A stretch of 64,000 nt of DNA from Paraphoma chrysanthemicola (Eukaryota > Ascomycota > Dothideomycetes > Pleosporales > Phaeosphaeriaceae), in NCBI GenBank assembly GCA_020744225.1, contig JAGMWG010000001.1, forward strand, positions 1,302,001-1,366,000, given 5' to 3'. Shown here one piece after another: positions 42,159 to 53,269 of this stretch. A program made the translations under genes and the position numbers. Under the pieces are notes generated by a model. It was not told where the DNA came from, did not search any database, and was given only the letters and a program-made list of their open reading frames with translations. The stretch's first letter is position 1; each line of letters begins with the position of its first letter.

Positions 42159-44012
42159 TACAAATGCTCAATGGGAATGCATGTTGGTTGCTCTGGCGAA
42201 GTCGTGTGATCGATGAAGGTGGAGGGTTTTTCCGAAGTTCGTCTTATCGGCACTGTGAAGGAGCTCTGCCAACCACAATCTAGATGAGAAGGACCTCGAA
42301 TTCCCCGCATCACAATATGCACTATCTCGATGGCGCTTTTGCCAAGTGCGGGCCTTGGACATAGATTTTCCGGGATTACCATCGAGATGTCGTTGAATGT
42401 CGATGTCTTTGCAGTCAAGCTTTCTGTTTCATATTGTCGAGGCTTGCGAGATGCCTTCCAGGATTCCAGTGGTTGATTGCGTTCTACAAGCTCCAGCTCT
42501 GATTCCTTGGTTCGGACAAAGGGCTCGTCAGTACACAATGCCGAGACTCCAGCCGCCATGAACTTGCCGGACACGCTGATGGAAAAGCTTGCTGCGTATT
42601 GTGGGCCGCGAATAACTCTTACTTTATGAACGTCAAAGGAAGACGGTGCACACGAGAGATGACAAACAAGTTGCGGGGCTGCATCTACGTTACGCGGCTT
42701 GTCGGTAGAAGCTCAGCCGACATATCGTCTGGTATCGTTCGCTATAGATGAGACAAGCAATTGCGTTATCCACACTCATCAAAACTTCGTTGCTCTGTGC
42801 GGATAAAGTGGTGTGGCGGTGAGTGCAGCTCCATTGTCAGTGCGCAAGAACAACATCTGTCGAAGGTTGACAATGTCTGATGTTTGCGGTGCAATGATGG
42901 GATGGACAGGCCCAAAGTCTCCGAATGCACGCAACCGGAAAGGGTTGAGAGCTGCGCGCATTCTGCTAACGCTCCTGCTCCTCGGGATGAAAGAGGAAAG
43001 AGCCCGGTGGAATGCGCCTTCTTCAAGCTTCCAGTGTGGTCGTCCTTTCCCTATGTGGCGAGAAGTGAGGAGCTCCGCGGGTAGGGCTGCAGTGTGTGCA
43101 GCGTGTTGCAAGGACATTGTGTTCACTTGGCATCCACCTCTGGTCTTTGCTAGTTAATCAGTTGGAGTACTGCGCAATTTGCCTTCTCTGCAAGCGACCT
43201 CGTATTTGCGTCTTTCTCTTGGAGTTTGTGAGTCTCGAACTGAAGGCTGTTCCATCAAAGGTTGCCTGAAGTCTCGGTACTCGCGAGCATGTCACTTGGA
43301 GAGGCTGATGGCGCCTTTCTCCACCAATCCCCGCACAAGAGGGGCTCCGCCTTCGCCTCGGTCCCAGCAGGCCGTCAGCAATCTCTCCAGTGGGCTCGAT
43401 GGCAATGTAGCATTTTACTTGGCGCTACAAGACATTTGAGTGAAGGCGGCCTGGTTGATTGGTGCGAAATTAATTCGCGTTCGCGACCGTATGAGGTGCC
43501 GACGGATAAATTGGACCCCAGCAGTCGGTGGGCCTACCACGGTTCCCGCCCTGGCCCGCCTGCGCGCAACTTGCCCGAATATGCGACGCCTAGTGCTCTT
43601 ACAAACGGCATATTCACTGTCCAGCCATACGACGGGTTTTGAGCAGACAAACGCGCGGGTTTTACGGAAGCTTGGTGCTTCCACTTGGCCAGGATATGGT
43701 GCTATCTCGCTATCAATCTCCAGACGCACGTCGATCGGATCTCCAACTTGTTTTATACCCTATTCCACGACAAGCCCACGGCCTCCACCAGTCCTGAGGC
43801 GTCCGAATTTCTCCATTAACACCCCCACTAGCCGTATCCTGCTTGACTACACGGGGATGGAAGCGAATGCCGTGGGAGACTGCCAGTTGAATACCGCCCG
43901 ACGCATCCTCGCCGAAATCCAGCTCCGCATCAACGGCTTCAACACCTACGGGTAGTTACCGCATACACCGTCTCGCATAGCGCGCAACTCTGCGTCAGTC
44001 TGCTTGCCGCTC
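42159..44012. other. long intergenic region
   Basis: About 1.9 kb. Frames on both strands (for example 42,110-42,574 minus and 43,440-43,955 plus) show no family motifs. No shikimate-kinase P-loop that could belong to the next gene was found in the 600 bases before it. Confidence 0.4.
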
Positions 44013-46052
44013 ATGGCGACCATGGTACAGGCAGGGAGCGTCATGACCTCGCACCTGAAGGAGGGTGCAGTCATTGATGTCCACGAGATACCCAACGGCG
44101 ACCGGCCAGCGCTTTTGATCCTCCACAATGAAGGCGAAGCAGACATTGTCGCCATATTCGCCGATGTGCTGGGACAGAAGTGGGAGGCGACAACATCAGT
44201 AGAAGACGCGAAGACGGGACCACCATCGACCATCTTTGGTCTGAGCACCGCGCATGCCGGCGCACAGTTGGACGGCTGGGACCGATCGCGGCTGCTGATC
44301 AACACACACCGAGTCGACGGCGCGCACGAGCTCAACGAAGCCCTCACAGACGCGTGCGACTACGAGTACCTTTACACAAAGTCGACCTTCTTTCGGCGAG
44401 ACGTGTCGCGCTTTCTCTCCTTCATACTGGGACAGATCGGTCCCCACCGCGACTTGACGAAGAAGGCGCGGACAACCCTCATCTCCACCACGTTTCCCGA
44501 TGTGCACGCTGCGCTACCGAACCTCGATATCCTGTCCGTAGGCGCAGATGCGATTGAAATCAGAGTCGACCTACTGGAAGAGCCATTGTCGGACGGGGGC
44601 GTTAGCAAGATTCCAAGCTTAAAGTACGTCGGAGAGCAGTTGATGACACTGCGCCAGCGCACCGAGCTTCCCATAATATACACGACGAGATGTACCATGG
44701 AAAACGGCCGGTTCCCAATGGACGACCCAGGTTTGTTTTACAAGTATTTGGCACGTGCCATCCAATGGGGCTGCGAGTACATTGATGTGGAACTGTGGCT
44801 GCCAGAAGAGATTAGACGGAAGCTGGCTGAAAACAAAGGCTGCAGCAAAATCATCTCGGCGTTCCACGACTTCTCAGGAACATTCAAGTGGACCGCGCCG
44901 GAAACACAAACACTGTTTGAGCAAGGAGCCATGTATGGCGACATTGTAAAGATGTATGCACTCGTCAGTTCCATGCAGGAGAATTACGAGCTTGAATACT
45001 TCCGGTCGACCATCCAAGCGAAGTATCCCCACCCACCCTTCTCTGGTCTGAACATGGGTCCCATGGGTCAACTGTCGAGGACGATGAACAAGATATTTAC
45101 TCCTATAACGCATCCGCTGCTGCCTTTGATTGCAGCACCTGGTCAATTGAGCGCTGCCGAGATCAACGCAGCATTACACACCATGGGGCAGGTACCTAAG
45201 CAGGATATATATGGCATCGGCAGCTTCCGGTCGACATCACAAGCCATGTTCTTTGAGAAGTGCTTCAACGAGCTGAGCCTGCCGCACTCGTTCAAGTTCG
45301 CAGAAAGGGCACCGAAGTCATCGGTCGAGCACATTGTGCGACGTCCTAATTTTGGAGGAGCATACATCAATCCTCCACTAGCAGCATCGGCGTCTTACCT
45401 GCCATCGCTGTCCAACGCGGCGCGAGCCATTGGGCAGGTCGATACCGTGTTGGTGCGCCCAGGAGCGAGCAACGCCTCGTTTATCGGAGATAACACCAGA
45501 TGGAAAGGCATTCGGGCGACATTGACCCGCGACTTTGTGCCATCAGCGTACAGCGGGCAGGCGGCATTGTTGCTTGCAAGCAGTGAGGCTGATGCATCAG
45601 CATCAATATTTGCGCTGAAGAACTTGGGCATTGGGCCCATATATACAATTGGATTCAAGTCACATGGACCACTATCCACGGATGTGCAGCCAGTACGTTC
45701 CGTCGAGGATGTCAAGCGGCTAGAGCAGCCGTTTGTGATTATCTCGGCGCTGCCTGCTGAGAAGTCACTGCTCGTAGTGCCCCTGTTGAAGCACTACAGG
45801 GTTGACGGAAGGAATGGCAACACCAATGGACATGGGCGTGCAGCAGCAAAGCCTGCAGGTAAGGTGTTCGTCGACTTGGCCAGTGGGCCCCGTCGAGCTG
45901 ACCCACTGAGCATTGCGACTTCAGCAGGATGGACTGCATATGGCATCGCTGACGTCTCGGCGTGGACGACGGTCGAGACGATCAGGCGGCTTGTTGGTCA
46001 GAACGTTTGCTATGATTTTGTGCGGCTAGCATCTGGGCGGGGTCTTTTCTAG
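44013..46052 (+). CDS. qutR: QutR-like protein (AROM C-terminal homologue; quinate pathway repressor type)
   Basis: QutR/Qa-1S proteins descend from the last three domains of the AROM polypeptide and repress quinate catabolic genes. This 679-residue intronless product begins with about 145 residues that look like a shrunken, degenerate shikimate-kinase domain (ALLILHNEGEADIVAIFADV with no GxxxxGK[ST] loop; YEYLYTKSTFFRRDVSRFL near its end). A type I dehydroquinase domain follows (about 150-375) with AIEIRVDLLEE, the catalytic His in SAFHDFSGTFKW and the Schiff-base Lys in DIVKMYALV. The C-terminal shikimate-dehydrogenase-like domain (about 395-679) has lost the catalytic Lys (GAYINPPLAAS) and Asp (GDNTRWKGI instead of GDNTDW). 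No quinate catabolic gene is present in the window. The start is the first ATG after an in-frame TAG. Confidence 0.75.
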   Translation: MATMVQAGSVMTSHLKEGAVIDVHEIPNGDRPALLILHNEGEADIVAIFADVLGQKWEATTSVEDAKTGPPSTIFGLSTAHAGAQLDGWDRSRLLINTHRVDGAHELNEALTDACDYEYLYTKSTFFRRDVSRFLSFILGQIGPHRDLTKKARTTLISTTFPDVHAALPNLDILSVGADAIEIRVDLLEEPLSDGGVSKIPSLKYVGEQLMTLRQRTELPIIYTTRCTMENGRFPMDDPGLFYKYLARAIQWGCEYIDVELWLPEEIRRKLAENKGCSKIISAFHDFSGTFKWTAPETQTLFEQGAMYGDIVKMYALVSSMQENYELEYFRSTIQAKYPHPPFSGLNMGPMGQLSRTMNKIFTPITHPLLPLIAAPGQLSAAEINAALHTMGQVPKQDIYGIGSFRSTSQAMFFEKCFNELSLPHSFKFAERAPKSSVEHIVRRPNFGGAYINPPLAASASYLPSLSNAARAIGQVDTVLVRPGASNASFIGDNTRWKGIRATLTRDFVPSAYSGQAALLLASSEADASASIFALKNLGIGPIYTIGFKSHGPLSTDVQPVRSVEDVKRLEQPFVIISALPAEKSLLVVPLLKHYRVDGRNGNTNGHGRAAAKPAGKVFVDLASGPRRADPLSIATSAGWTAYGIADVSAWTTVETIRRLVGQNVCYDFVRLASGRGLF

Positions 46053-47058
46053 CATAATATTGCCAGCGATGCAGCAATCACGAAGCCTGTTTTACAAGAT
46101 ATCACCACTGTGACGTGCCCCGCTCATGACAGGACGGACAGTAAGGACAGGACAGGGCTTGGGACTATGCTGTGTGAGGGCGGTGGACAAAACAGCAGGC
46201 GGCATAAACAACGGCGCCCACTCTCTGGGAACCATGGCTGTCAGCGCCAATCGCTTGGACGAGGGCGAGACACCGGGCAGGGATTGCGGGTCGCTGGAGA
46301 TGACGGGACCTCGTGGGCGCTGCGGCCATGTGCAAGGACGGGCGCACGGCGCACAGCAGCACAAGCAGCACGGCACTGTGGCTGCAGTAGCCGCGGCTCG
46401 TCGATTGGGCGCTTTGGCGACCCCAGGTTTCTAGAATGAGAGCACAACGAGGTCCGGCGCTACAGGGCGCGCTATGCCCAAGCCGGCGTGCTGCGTGCGA
46501 CGGACTGCAATCTAACGTCCTAAATTGCAGCCAGCATGGGACTGCCAGGGTGCGCAGCGAAGAACCGAGGCACGGGTCGCGCACGACTGGGGGTGTCGCT
46601 GCGGATGTCTGATTTCTGTGATTCGGCGCTAGACGGCATCCCCAGCGCCCTCATGATTGTCACGCTTTGCTGCCCTCTCCGCCCCTCGCGCCGGCCCCAG
46701 CGACTTGCGCGAAAGCAGCCATGGTACTGTGCCCAGCGGCTCAGTGTCTTGCCGCACGCTGATAGCCCGAGATCGCCGTCACGCGGGCCCCCAGTCCCCC
46801 CAGCTCTGCTCTCCAGCATTGCCCTGCCGCCGCACCAACTGAATCGCATCGGAGTAGGCGCGAGCTCCCGCAGATGGTCATCAAGCCTTGTCGTCCGTGT
46901 GTCCCTCCCCTGCCAGTCCCACTGCCAGAGGCCTTAATTTGAACTTACATCTCACGCATGCAGCGTCTATGCTTTCTTCTTCCTAACGACCTGTTCGCGC
47001 CCACGACGCCTGTTTTCCGCCAGACGATGCGTTTTGTCTTTCCGTCGACCACGCTCCA
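46053..47058. other. intergenic region upstream of the Zn2Cys6 gene
   Basis: About 1 kb, GC-rich, with several overlapping frames on both strands typical of composition. Probably 3' UTR of the QutR-like gene and promoter plus leader of the activator. Confidence 0.4.
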
Positions 47059-49944
47059 ATGTCTACCGAGGTCTCGCAGTCACTGGCAGCCGCAATGTCG
47101 AGACCTCAGATTGGTATCGACCGCCTGCCGGCCCGCCGTGTCTCCAACGAGCCACGCGAGGCCATGAACTGCAAGAGCTGCCGCAAGCGAAAGGTACTTT
47201 TGCTCGCAAACTGCCTTCGACTCATGCTAACATGGCCCTTTCAAGATCAAATGCAATCGCACCCGTCCGACCTGCGAAGCATGTCAGGTGTTCAACTGCC
47301 CATGCATCTATGGTATGCTCCCCCGTTGGAGCGCCACCAAACTCTCGCATTGCTGAGCTGAGCTAATCCTCTGCTGCAGACGCCGTGCCAAAGAAACGAG
47401 GACCCAAAACAGATGTTCTCGAAGCTCTGCTGAAGCGTGTGGACGGCCTGGAGAAGCGGCTACACACGGAAGGAAAGAGCGATGACCTCTCCGACCTCGA
47501 CCCCTCCACAACACAGGACGCGAACGACTCCAACGGCTCCAATGCATCACCATCCCAAGCACGAATTCCACTTGATATTGCACCAAACCATGTCAACGCC
47601 ACAAATCATGTGAACCAGTTGATGTCCCCCATCGAGCCCAGGTGCGACGACATTCGCCTTCACAGACTCTCGTCATCACTAACAACGGACAGCATACAAA
47701 CGCCAGGTCTTTCACCCGAACTCTTACTAGACACCTACTTTGCCAGACTACATGGCAAGCCCTACTACATCCTGGACGAAGCGACCACCCGACAGCGACT
47801 GCAGGCCAACCAGCTTCCCGGGCACTTAGCCTACGCGATATATGCAGTGGCCTCCAGGTACACCGCTCCACCCCCGTCTTAGCCATGGCAATTAACTTAC
47901 CTTTCCAGATATGCACCCCACTTTGGGGGATATGCTTCGGCTATACAAATCGGCCAGGAATATGCGCGCCGCGCCCGGTTAGAGCTCGACATTGACGAAC
48001 CATCCATTGAAGGACTGCAAACCCTCATGCTACTTGCGCAAGCGAGCTTCCAACTAGGCAAAGGGAAGCGGACGTTCATGCTCCTAAGTACGCGTTTCAC
48101 TAGTGCGACAGTGCGCAATGGCTGACATTCTTCGCAGCTTCTGCCATCAGTATGGCATTTGCACTCGATCTGCATCGCGAACTACCCACCGGCATGAAGG
48201 TTACAGCAGCCGAGCGTGAGGGCCGTCGAAGGCTTTTCTGGTCGTGTTACCTGATGGACCGGTTTGCGGCGACAGGCTCCAAGCGCCCGTCCCTGGTCGC
48301 GGATGAATCCATTGTCCTGCGCTTACCCAGCTGGCAACTACATCCAGGCGCAATCCTCCTGGAGGGAGACTATTTTCCCAACGGATGCAATTTGCAGTAC
48401 ATGGGTGGAACTGGAAAAGGCGGGCAAGGAAGCATGGGTATGCTGATCGGCATATCGAGAATCCTGGGAATCACCAATCGCTACCTGGCAGCCGGCGGGG
48501 TCAAGGGCGACTCACACTTTCCGTGGCACTCACTATCAAATTTATCGAAAATACGGCAGGAGCTCGACATTTGGGCTTCGGAGACGCAGGACACGTTCAC
48601 GTCCATCGAGGCCCTCTTCGGCCAGCCAGATAGCGCCATTTTGGTGCTCAGCAAGCTGGTCTATCACCTCATACATTGCCTGATCTATAGACCTTTTCTT
48701 CCGGTGGACCTGGCTGAGCTGTCCAGCACCTCCCAGCATCAGCCCTGGCAGATCGAGGCCACAAACTTATGTTTTCTCCACGCGAACGCCATTGCCGAGT
48801 TAGTCGAAATAGGCAGCGCATCGTCTATCATTGATTGGCCAGCTTTTGTTGGGTATTGCCTGAGTACCGCCGGTACAATTCACGTTCATGGAGCGCATTA
48901 CCCTGGAAGAGAGGGCGAGGTCTTTTCAGTCAGTGCAGAATTCTTGTCGCGTGAGATGCAGCAGCTTTCTGAACTACGGTGCATCTGGACTGGGGTTCAA
49001 CATCAGCGGGACACACTTCAAACCATCTACGGATGCCACACGGAGCTCGTCAAGTCACTTGCGAGCAATCCGATGCGCTACGCGCCCGTATTCCAGCTGG
49101 AGGACTTCTTCGATAGGTACCCTGGTCACGTTTTCGACGGATCCCATGTCACATTTCTCGAAATTTCTTTGGAATCTATCCATGACAGGTATGATGAAGC
49201 TCCCAATGTATATAGCTATTAATTACTAATTGTTCTAGTCTTGCGACATACAACATCGAGCAGCGGAACAACATGTACATGAGCAGTGGCATCGTGGGTA
49301 CTACACAACCTTACCAACAGCACTCTCTGCCCTCACAGCATCCACAGTATGGGAATGGGCATCCCAACAAGAAGCGAAGGTCAACAGTCGCGACCAAATC
49401 ATCCATGCAGTCGCAACCACCACCCCTGCCAACGCCAACTTCGGCAACACACCCACCCGTTATACGCGAATCGAGGCCGTCTGATGCGGGAACCTCGGAC
49501 ACGAATTCCAATCCAAGCCCTAGCGACACGAAATCTAACCTCCCTACCAACTCCACAATCCCGCCGTTCACGCCACCGCCAAACCACGGCTCTCTGAATC
49601 TGCCAAACGCCAACGGTCCAGGTCTAGCTATGCCGTTCAGCCCCAACTTCTCATTCTCGCCACTTCCGCAATTTGCAAGTCTAGCGCCCTCACCGGTCCC
49701 GCGCGCGGCGAATTTAAATGGCCAAGACCACTCGGCGATTCATTTCGATCCCATGCTAAGCATGCCTACCCCATACGACCAGCAACCTACTCCCGGCGCA
49801 GGTAGCACGTCAGGCGCGTCGGTGCACACAGATCCAGACAGCAAGGATCCCTTCCTCAGTCTGCTTGAGCAACTTGCAGAGAACGAAGTCAGCCGCGGCG
49901 GGCCTAGCGAGTTGGATTTCTTCCTCAGTGGCCAAAGTGGCTAG
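47059..49944 (+). CDS. Zn2Cys6 transcription factor, frame broken by one base
   Basis: This is a nuclear fungal-type regulator. Exons are 47059-47193, 47246-47312, 47380-47857, 47909-48088, 48138-49188 and 49239-49944. The zinc cluster is split by intron 1: CKSCRKRK|IKCNRTRPTC, then EACQVFNCPC. It is followed by the linker KKRGPKTD and a dimerisation coiled coil (LEALLKRVDGLEKRL). The fungal_trans middle domain includes DTYFARLHGKPYYILDE, SRYAPHFGGYASAIQIGQEY, SMAFALDLHRELP and GRRRLFWSCYLMDRF. A Pro/Ser/Asn-rich tail, probably the activation region, closes it. In exon 4 the frame breaks at an A4 run (48,060-48,063): ASFQLGK before it and GKRTFMLL after it are in different frames, and no intron fits. 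With one A fewer the product is 871 residues. The target pathway is unknown. Confidence 0.8.
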
Positions 49945-52900
49945 GCTCTTTTGATTACACTTTAAAGGTTACGAAGCTCGGAGCAGACGCTCCATATCAT
50001 CCAGATCATGTCGTCGAGGTTCCCAACATGGAGTTCAGCATTGTACTTTGGATAAGTCTGGTTATGCACGATTACCTTCACTACATTCTGTACCGACTTC
50101 GACAGTCGTCTGTTAGGGACTATGAAAGAGCTTCAAAAAAGGACACAGCGCGGCGCACATGCGGCACTACCAAGAACTGTTGTAGTAAATCATGGTGGGA
50201 ACGATTATCACGGCCGCAACTCTCAGAAATTACGTATCTGTATAATATTATTATCATCATCATTTGCTGCACCACCTCAGCATTGCAGCACACCAGTTCA
50301 CCGCAATGCCATATTGTCTTCGCGGCGATTGACACAAGCTGTGTTGCAGGACTCGAGCATCACGCGGAATTACTGCCAGGTACAGAAGCCGAGCCGCTCA
50401 TCTCGGGGTTGCAAAAGGCTTACCTTCCCAGGTGGCGCTATATTTGAGCTGCAGGTTGGCCCATGCATCACACAAACAAGCCGGGCTCGTGTTCGCGTCC
50501 AAGCTTACACCCTGGTCTTCATCTCGCATGTCTTTAGCCCGGGATCCGCGGCCGTGCGCTCGACCCTGAACTGGAGACCCCAGACAACCCCAGCATACAG
50601 TGCATGGGGCCACCTTCGAGAACAGAAGGTGTTGTCGACAAGTTGTAGTCGACTTGGTCACTGATTCATGTCGGTCATGCTTTGCCCGCAAGCTTTAATC
50701 CGAATTACCGAGAACTTTGGGCATTGAGGCAAGCAAGACATCGGTTGCAGGCCTCGGAAAGCCTTCTGAGCTTTGATCCCGCCCGGCGTCGACGCCGCCG
50801 CCAAACTGCTAGCTTGAGCCACATCAGTAGGCTTGCAAAATTGGAGATCATCAGGGTCGAGCACACGTTAGATGCGGAGTCATCCCTCCGCATCTGCATT
50901 CGATGAGCTGACTGCGGCTTATGTTGCGCAACTATACCGTTCAACATTCTAGAAGGGTATATGATCGCACATAAGGTGCCCACCCGTTCACGATGACCCT
51001 TGCACTTACCTCAAGACGAGACGACATCCTCCGGACGAAGGGTTCCGCACTCCAAGGAGCTTGCAGCCCCTAGCAAACGTGTCTTACCGGGGACGGCAGC
51101 TACGGCATTAACATGAACATTAGCTCAAGCACGATTTACCTCACAAAACATGGTCATCTTGTGTCACCTGCGCACTAGGCATTTGCGAAGTATGGGTGTG
51201 TCGACCATGCTAGTCTGATTGGCTAGAGGCTAAAAAACATCGACTGTACAATTTACGGAATGCGGCTCGCTTGCACTGAGATGCCAAATTACCTGCATCC
51301 ACGATGCAGCACCTACAGCGCCACCCCGCATCAATGGCACGAAGCGAGAGCGCGGGGAAAGAAGCATCAATCAATGCAGGGCTCATCAGGACCAAGATCG
51401 ATGTTCCACCAAGCAGCAACGGAACTCAACGCCCCGTACTGCTTGTGGCTAGAAATCCACGCTACATTCGTCAGGCACAAAATGATAGTCGTGGGCGACT
51501 ACTTCCTCTACCTCCAGTCGACCGTCATTGCGCTCGTCTACAGTACTTCGTCACGTACTTCTGACACGACGGTCTGTCCTCTGGCAGTCGTGCCCTCCGG
51601 CAATTGGAGATGCCGTTCATAGTTGCTCAGCTATTGGTCTTAGCTTTAGCTTTGACGACCCAAGTACGGCACGAAGGCAGTAGTCTACCTCAGCTACGTA
51701 GCTATATCGAAGCCGTTATTGATTCGGACCGATCCGTCTGAATCAACAGCAGCGGATGGAACCGGAATGCGCTCAACACCCTGGCAAGATACGTTGTAGT
51801 GGAAATTGAGAAAAGGCTTCTGACGAGAAATAAACTAGCGGCATGCAACAAGCCATCGTCACTACGCCCACGAGCAAAAGTGAAGAGTGGAAATATGATT
51901 AAAAAGCCACCGGGTACACTACAAGCCACACCGTTGAGCGTCCGTGCTGCATGATTGGTGGAATCAACCTCAAGGCACGGAGAATGGTTGGTGGAAGATG
52001 CTTTCATAATCCCAAACCCAAACATGAGGTCTGTTGACCAAACTTCGATTGGTGTTACGAGGTTCCCATCTTGCTTCCATGTACAGCAAGTGTGGAGTGT
52101 GGAGAAGCGGGCGTTGTGGATGCATGCAGTATGCAGCCAACGTCTTCGGGAACAGCGCAGGATGCTGAACGCGGGGGAGCCGAACGGGCATGTTCCTTTG
52201 CTCCAGCGCATAAGGCCTTTTCCCTCGTGCTGGCAAGGATCGCCAAGTTAATTTGGGAATGAATCGGTCGAGGCAGGTATCGATGGCGGGTGCAGCCCTG
52301 GTGAAGCAGGTACGTGTGACACGCTGACCTGCAGATGAGCGGATGCATTCCCAGAGTCGTGCGGTTTGATGCACCTAATCGTTATGCTGTTCAAGCTACA
52401 GTCCAGGGTTGCCTGAGGTCAGATCTTCATTCCATTGACATTAATGCTTGAAGTCCAGCCCAGCACGGTCGGTCCAGGCCACATCAACATGGTAAGAAAT
52501 GCTCCGAGGCCGAGGCACAAGCCCCGAGTATCTTCGCACACGAAATCAGGAATGTAAGCCACACATACTGCGAACAGGCGGGTCCAGACTGTTCGACCTC
52601 GCAACGGCTATTTTCTCACGACTTGGACCAACGACCAGAAAAACTCTCCGACCATCAAGTCACACTCATCCACACGCGACTATTGGTGGACTTTCACCCC
52701 TGCAAGCACTCTCGATTCGTGGAAACCGCTTACCTAACACACAACGACATGGGTCTCACACATCTAAGATGAAGCGTCCTCCACACCAAGAACATCCAAG
52801 AGAAATGACAGCGGGAGTGGCTGTTAAACCGTTGTCCGAGAATCGGCGCTCGCTACACATGATGAGGACGAAGGATTCAGGCGTCTCTAGTCTCAGCAGG

Positions 52901-53269
52901 GGGTGGAAAAGCCATAAGCGCCTGTTGTGGAGATGATGGATGTGTGGAGAAAGCCCCAAGGCACCGAACGACAACACACATGCCCGAACAACGTTTTTGC
53001 GGAGAACCCTGGCACGACGATGCTTTATGTCAAACCCGTTCGGCGAGTAGGCATACTTTCCATGTTCATGCCGGCTTTGAAGTCCGGGCCTGTATGCTGC
53101 GGGGACCAAGTTCGATTTGCGGACATGGCATGTTGGGTCGGGGGTTTAAGTGGAGGTAAGTTGGTAAGGCACTGAATGGTACATATTGCGATCTACCCCA
53201 ACTGTCTCGAGTGTCTACTGTCGTCTAATCTATATGGATCGTCGCGCCGAGACGCATATGATGGCGCGG
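49945..53269. other. long gene-free region
   Basis: About 3.3 kb, the largest gap. I saw no supported protein gene, RNA gene, terminal repeat or transposon motif on either strand; frames stay below 180 codons without recognisable content. Short AT-rich microsatellite-like sequence (ATTATTATCATCATCAT) occurs near 50,247-50,263. Confidence 0.45.

Noticed and set aside
42110..42574. 154-codon minus-strand frame overlapping the end of the BTB gene
   Set aside because: No motif; overlaps a supported exon on the other strand.
43440..43955. 171-codon frame just before the QutR-like gene
   Set aside because: Tested as a missing shikimate-kinase part of the QutR-like protein; no P-loop or kinase motif, and a stop separates the frames.
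46110..46937. Overlapping frames on both strands in GC-rich DNA
   Set aside because: Arg/Gly/Ala-rich in all frames, the usual sign of base composition and not of coding.
47059..49944. Identification of the Zn2Cys6 gene as the quinate activator QutA
   Set aside because: It lies next to the QutR-like gene, but its zinc cluster and linker (KKRGPKTDVLEALLKR) do not match what I know of QutA.
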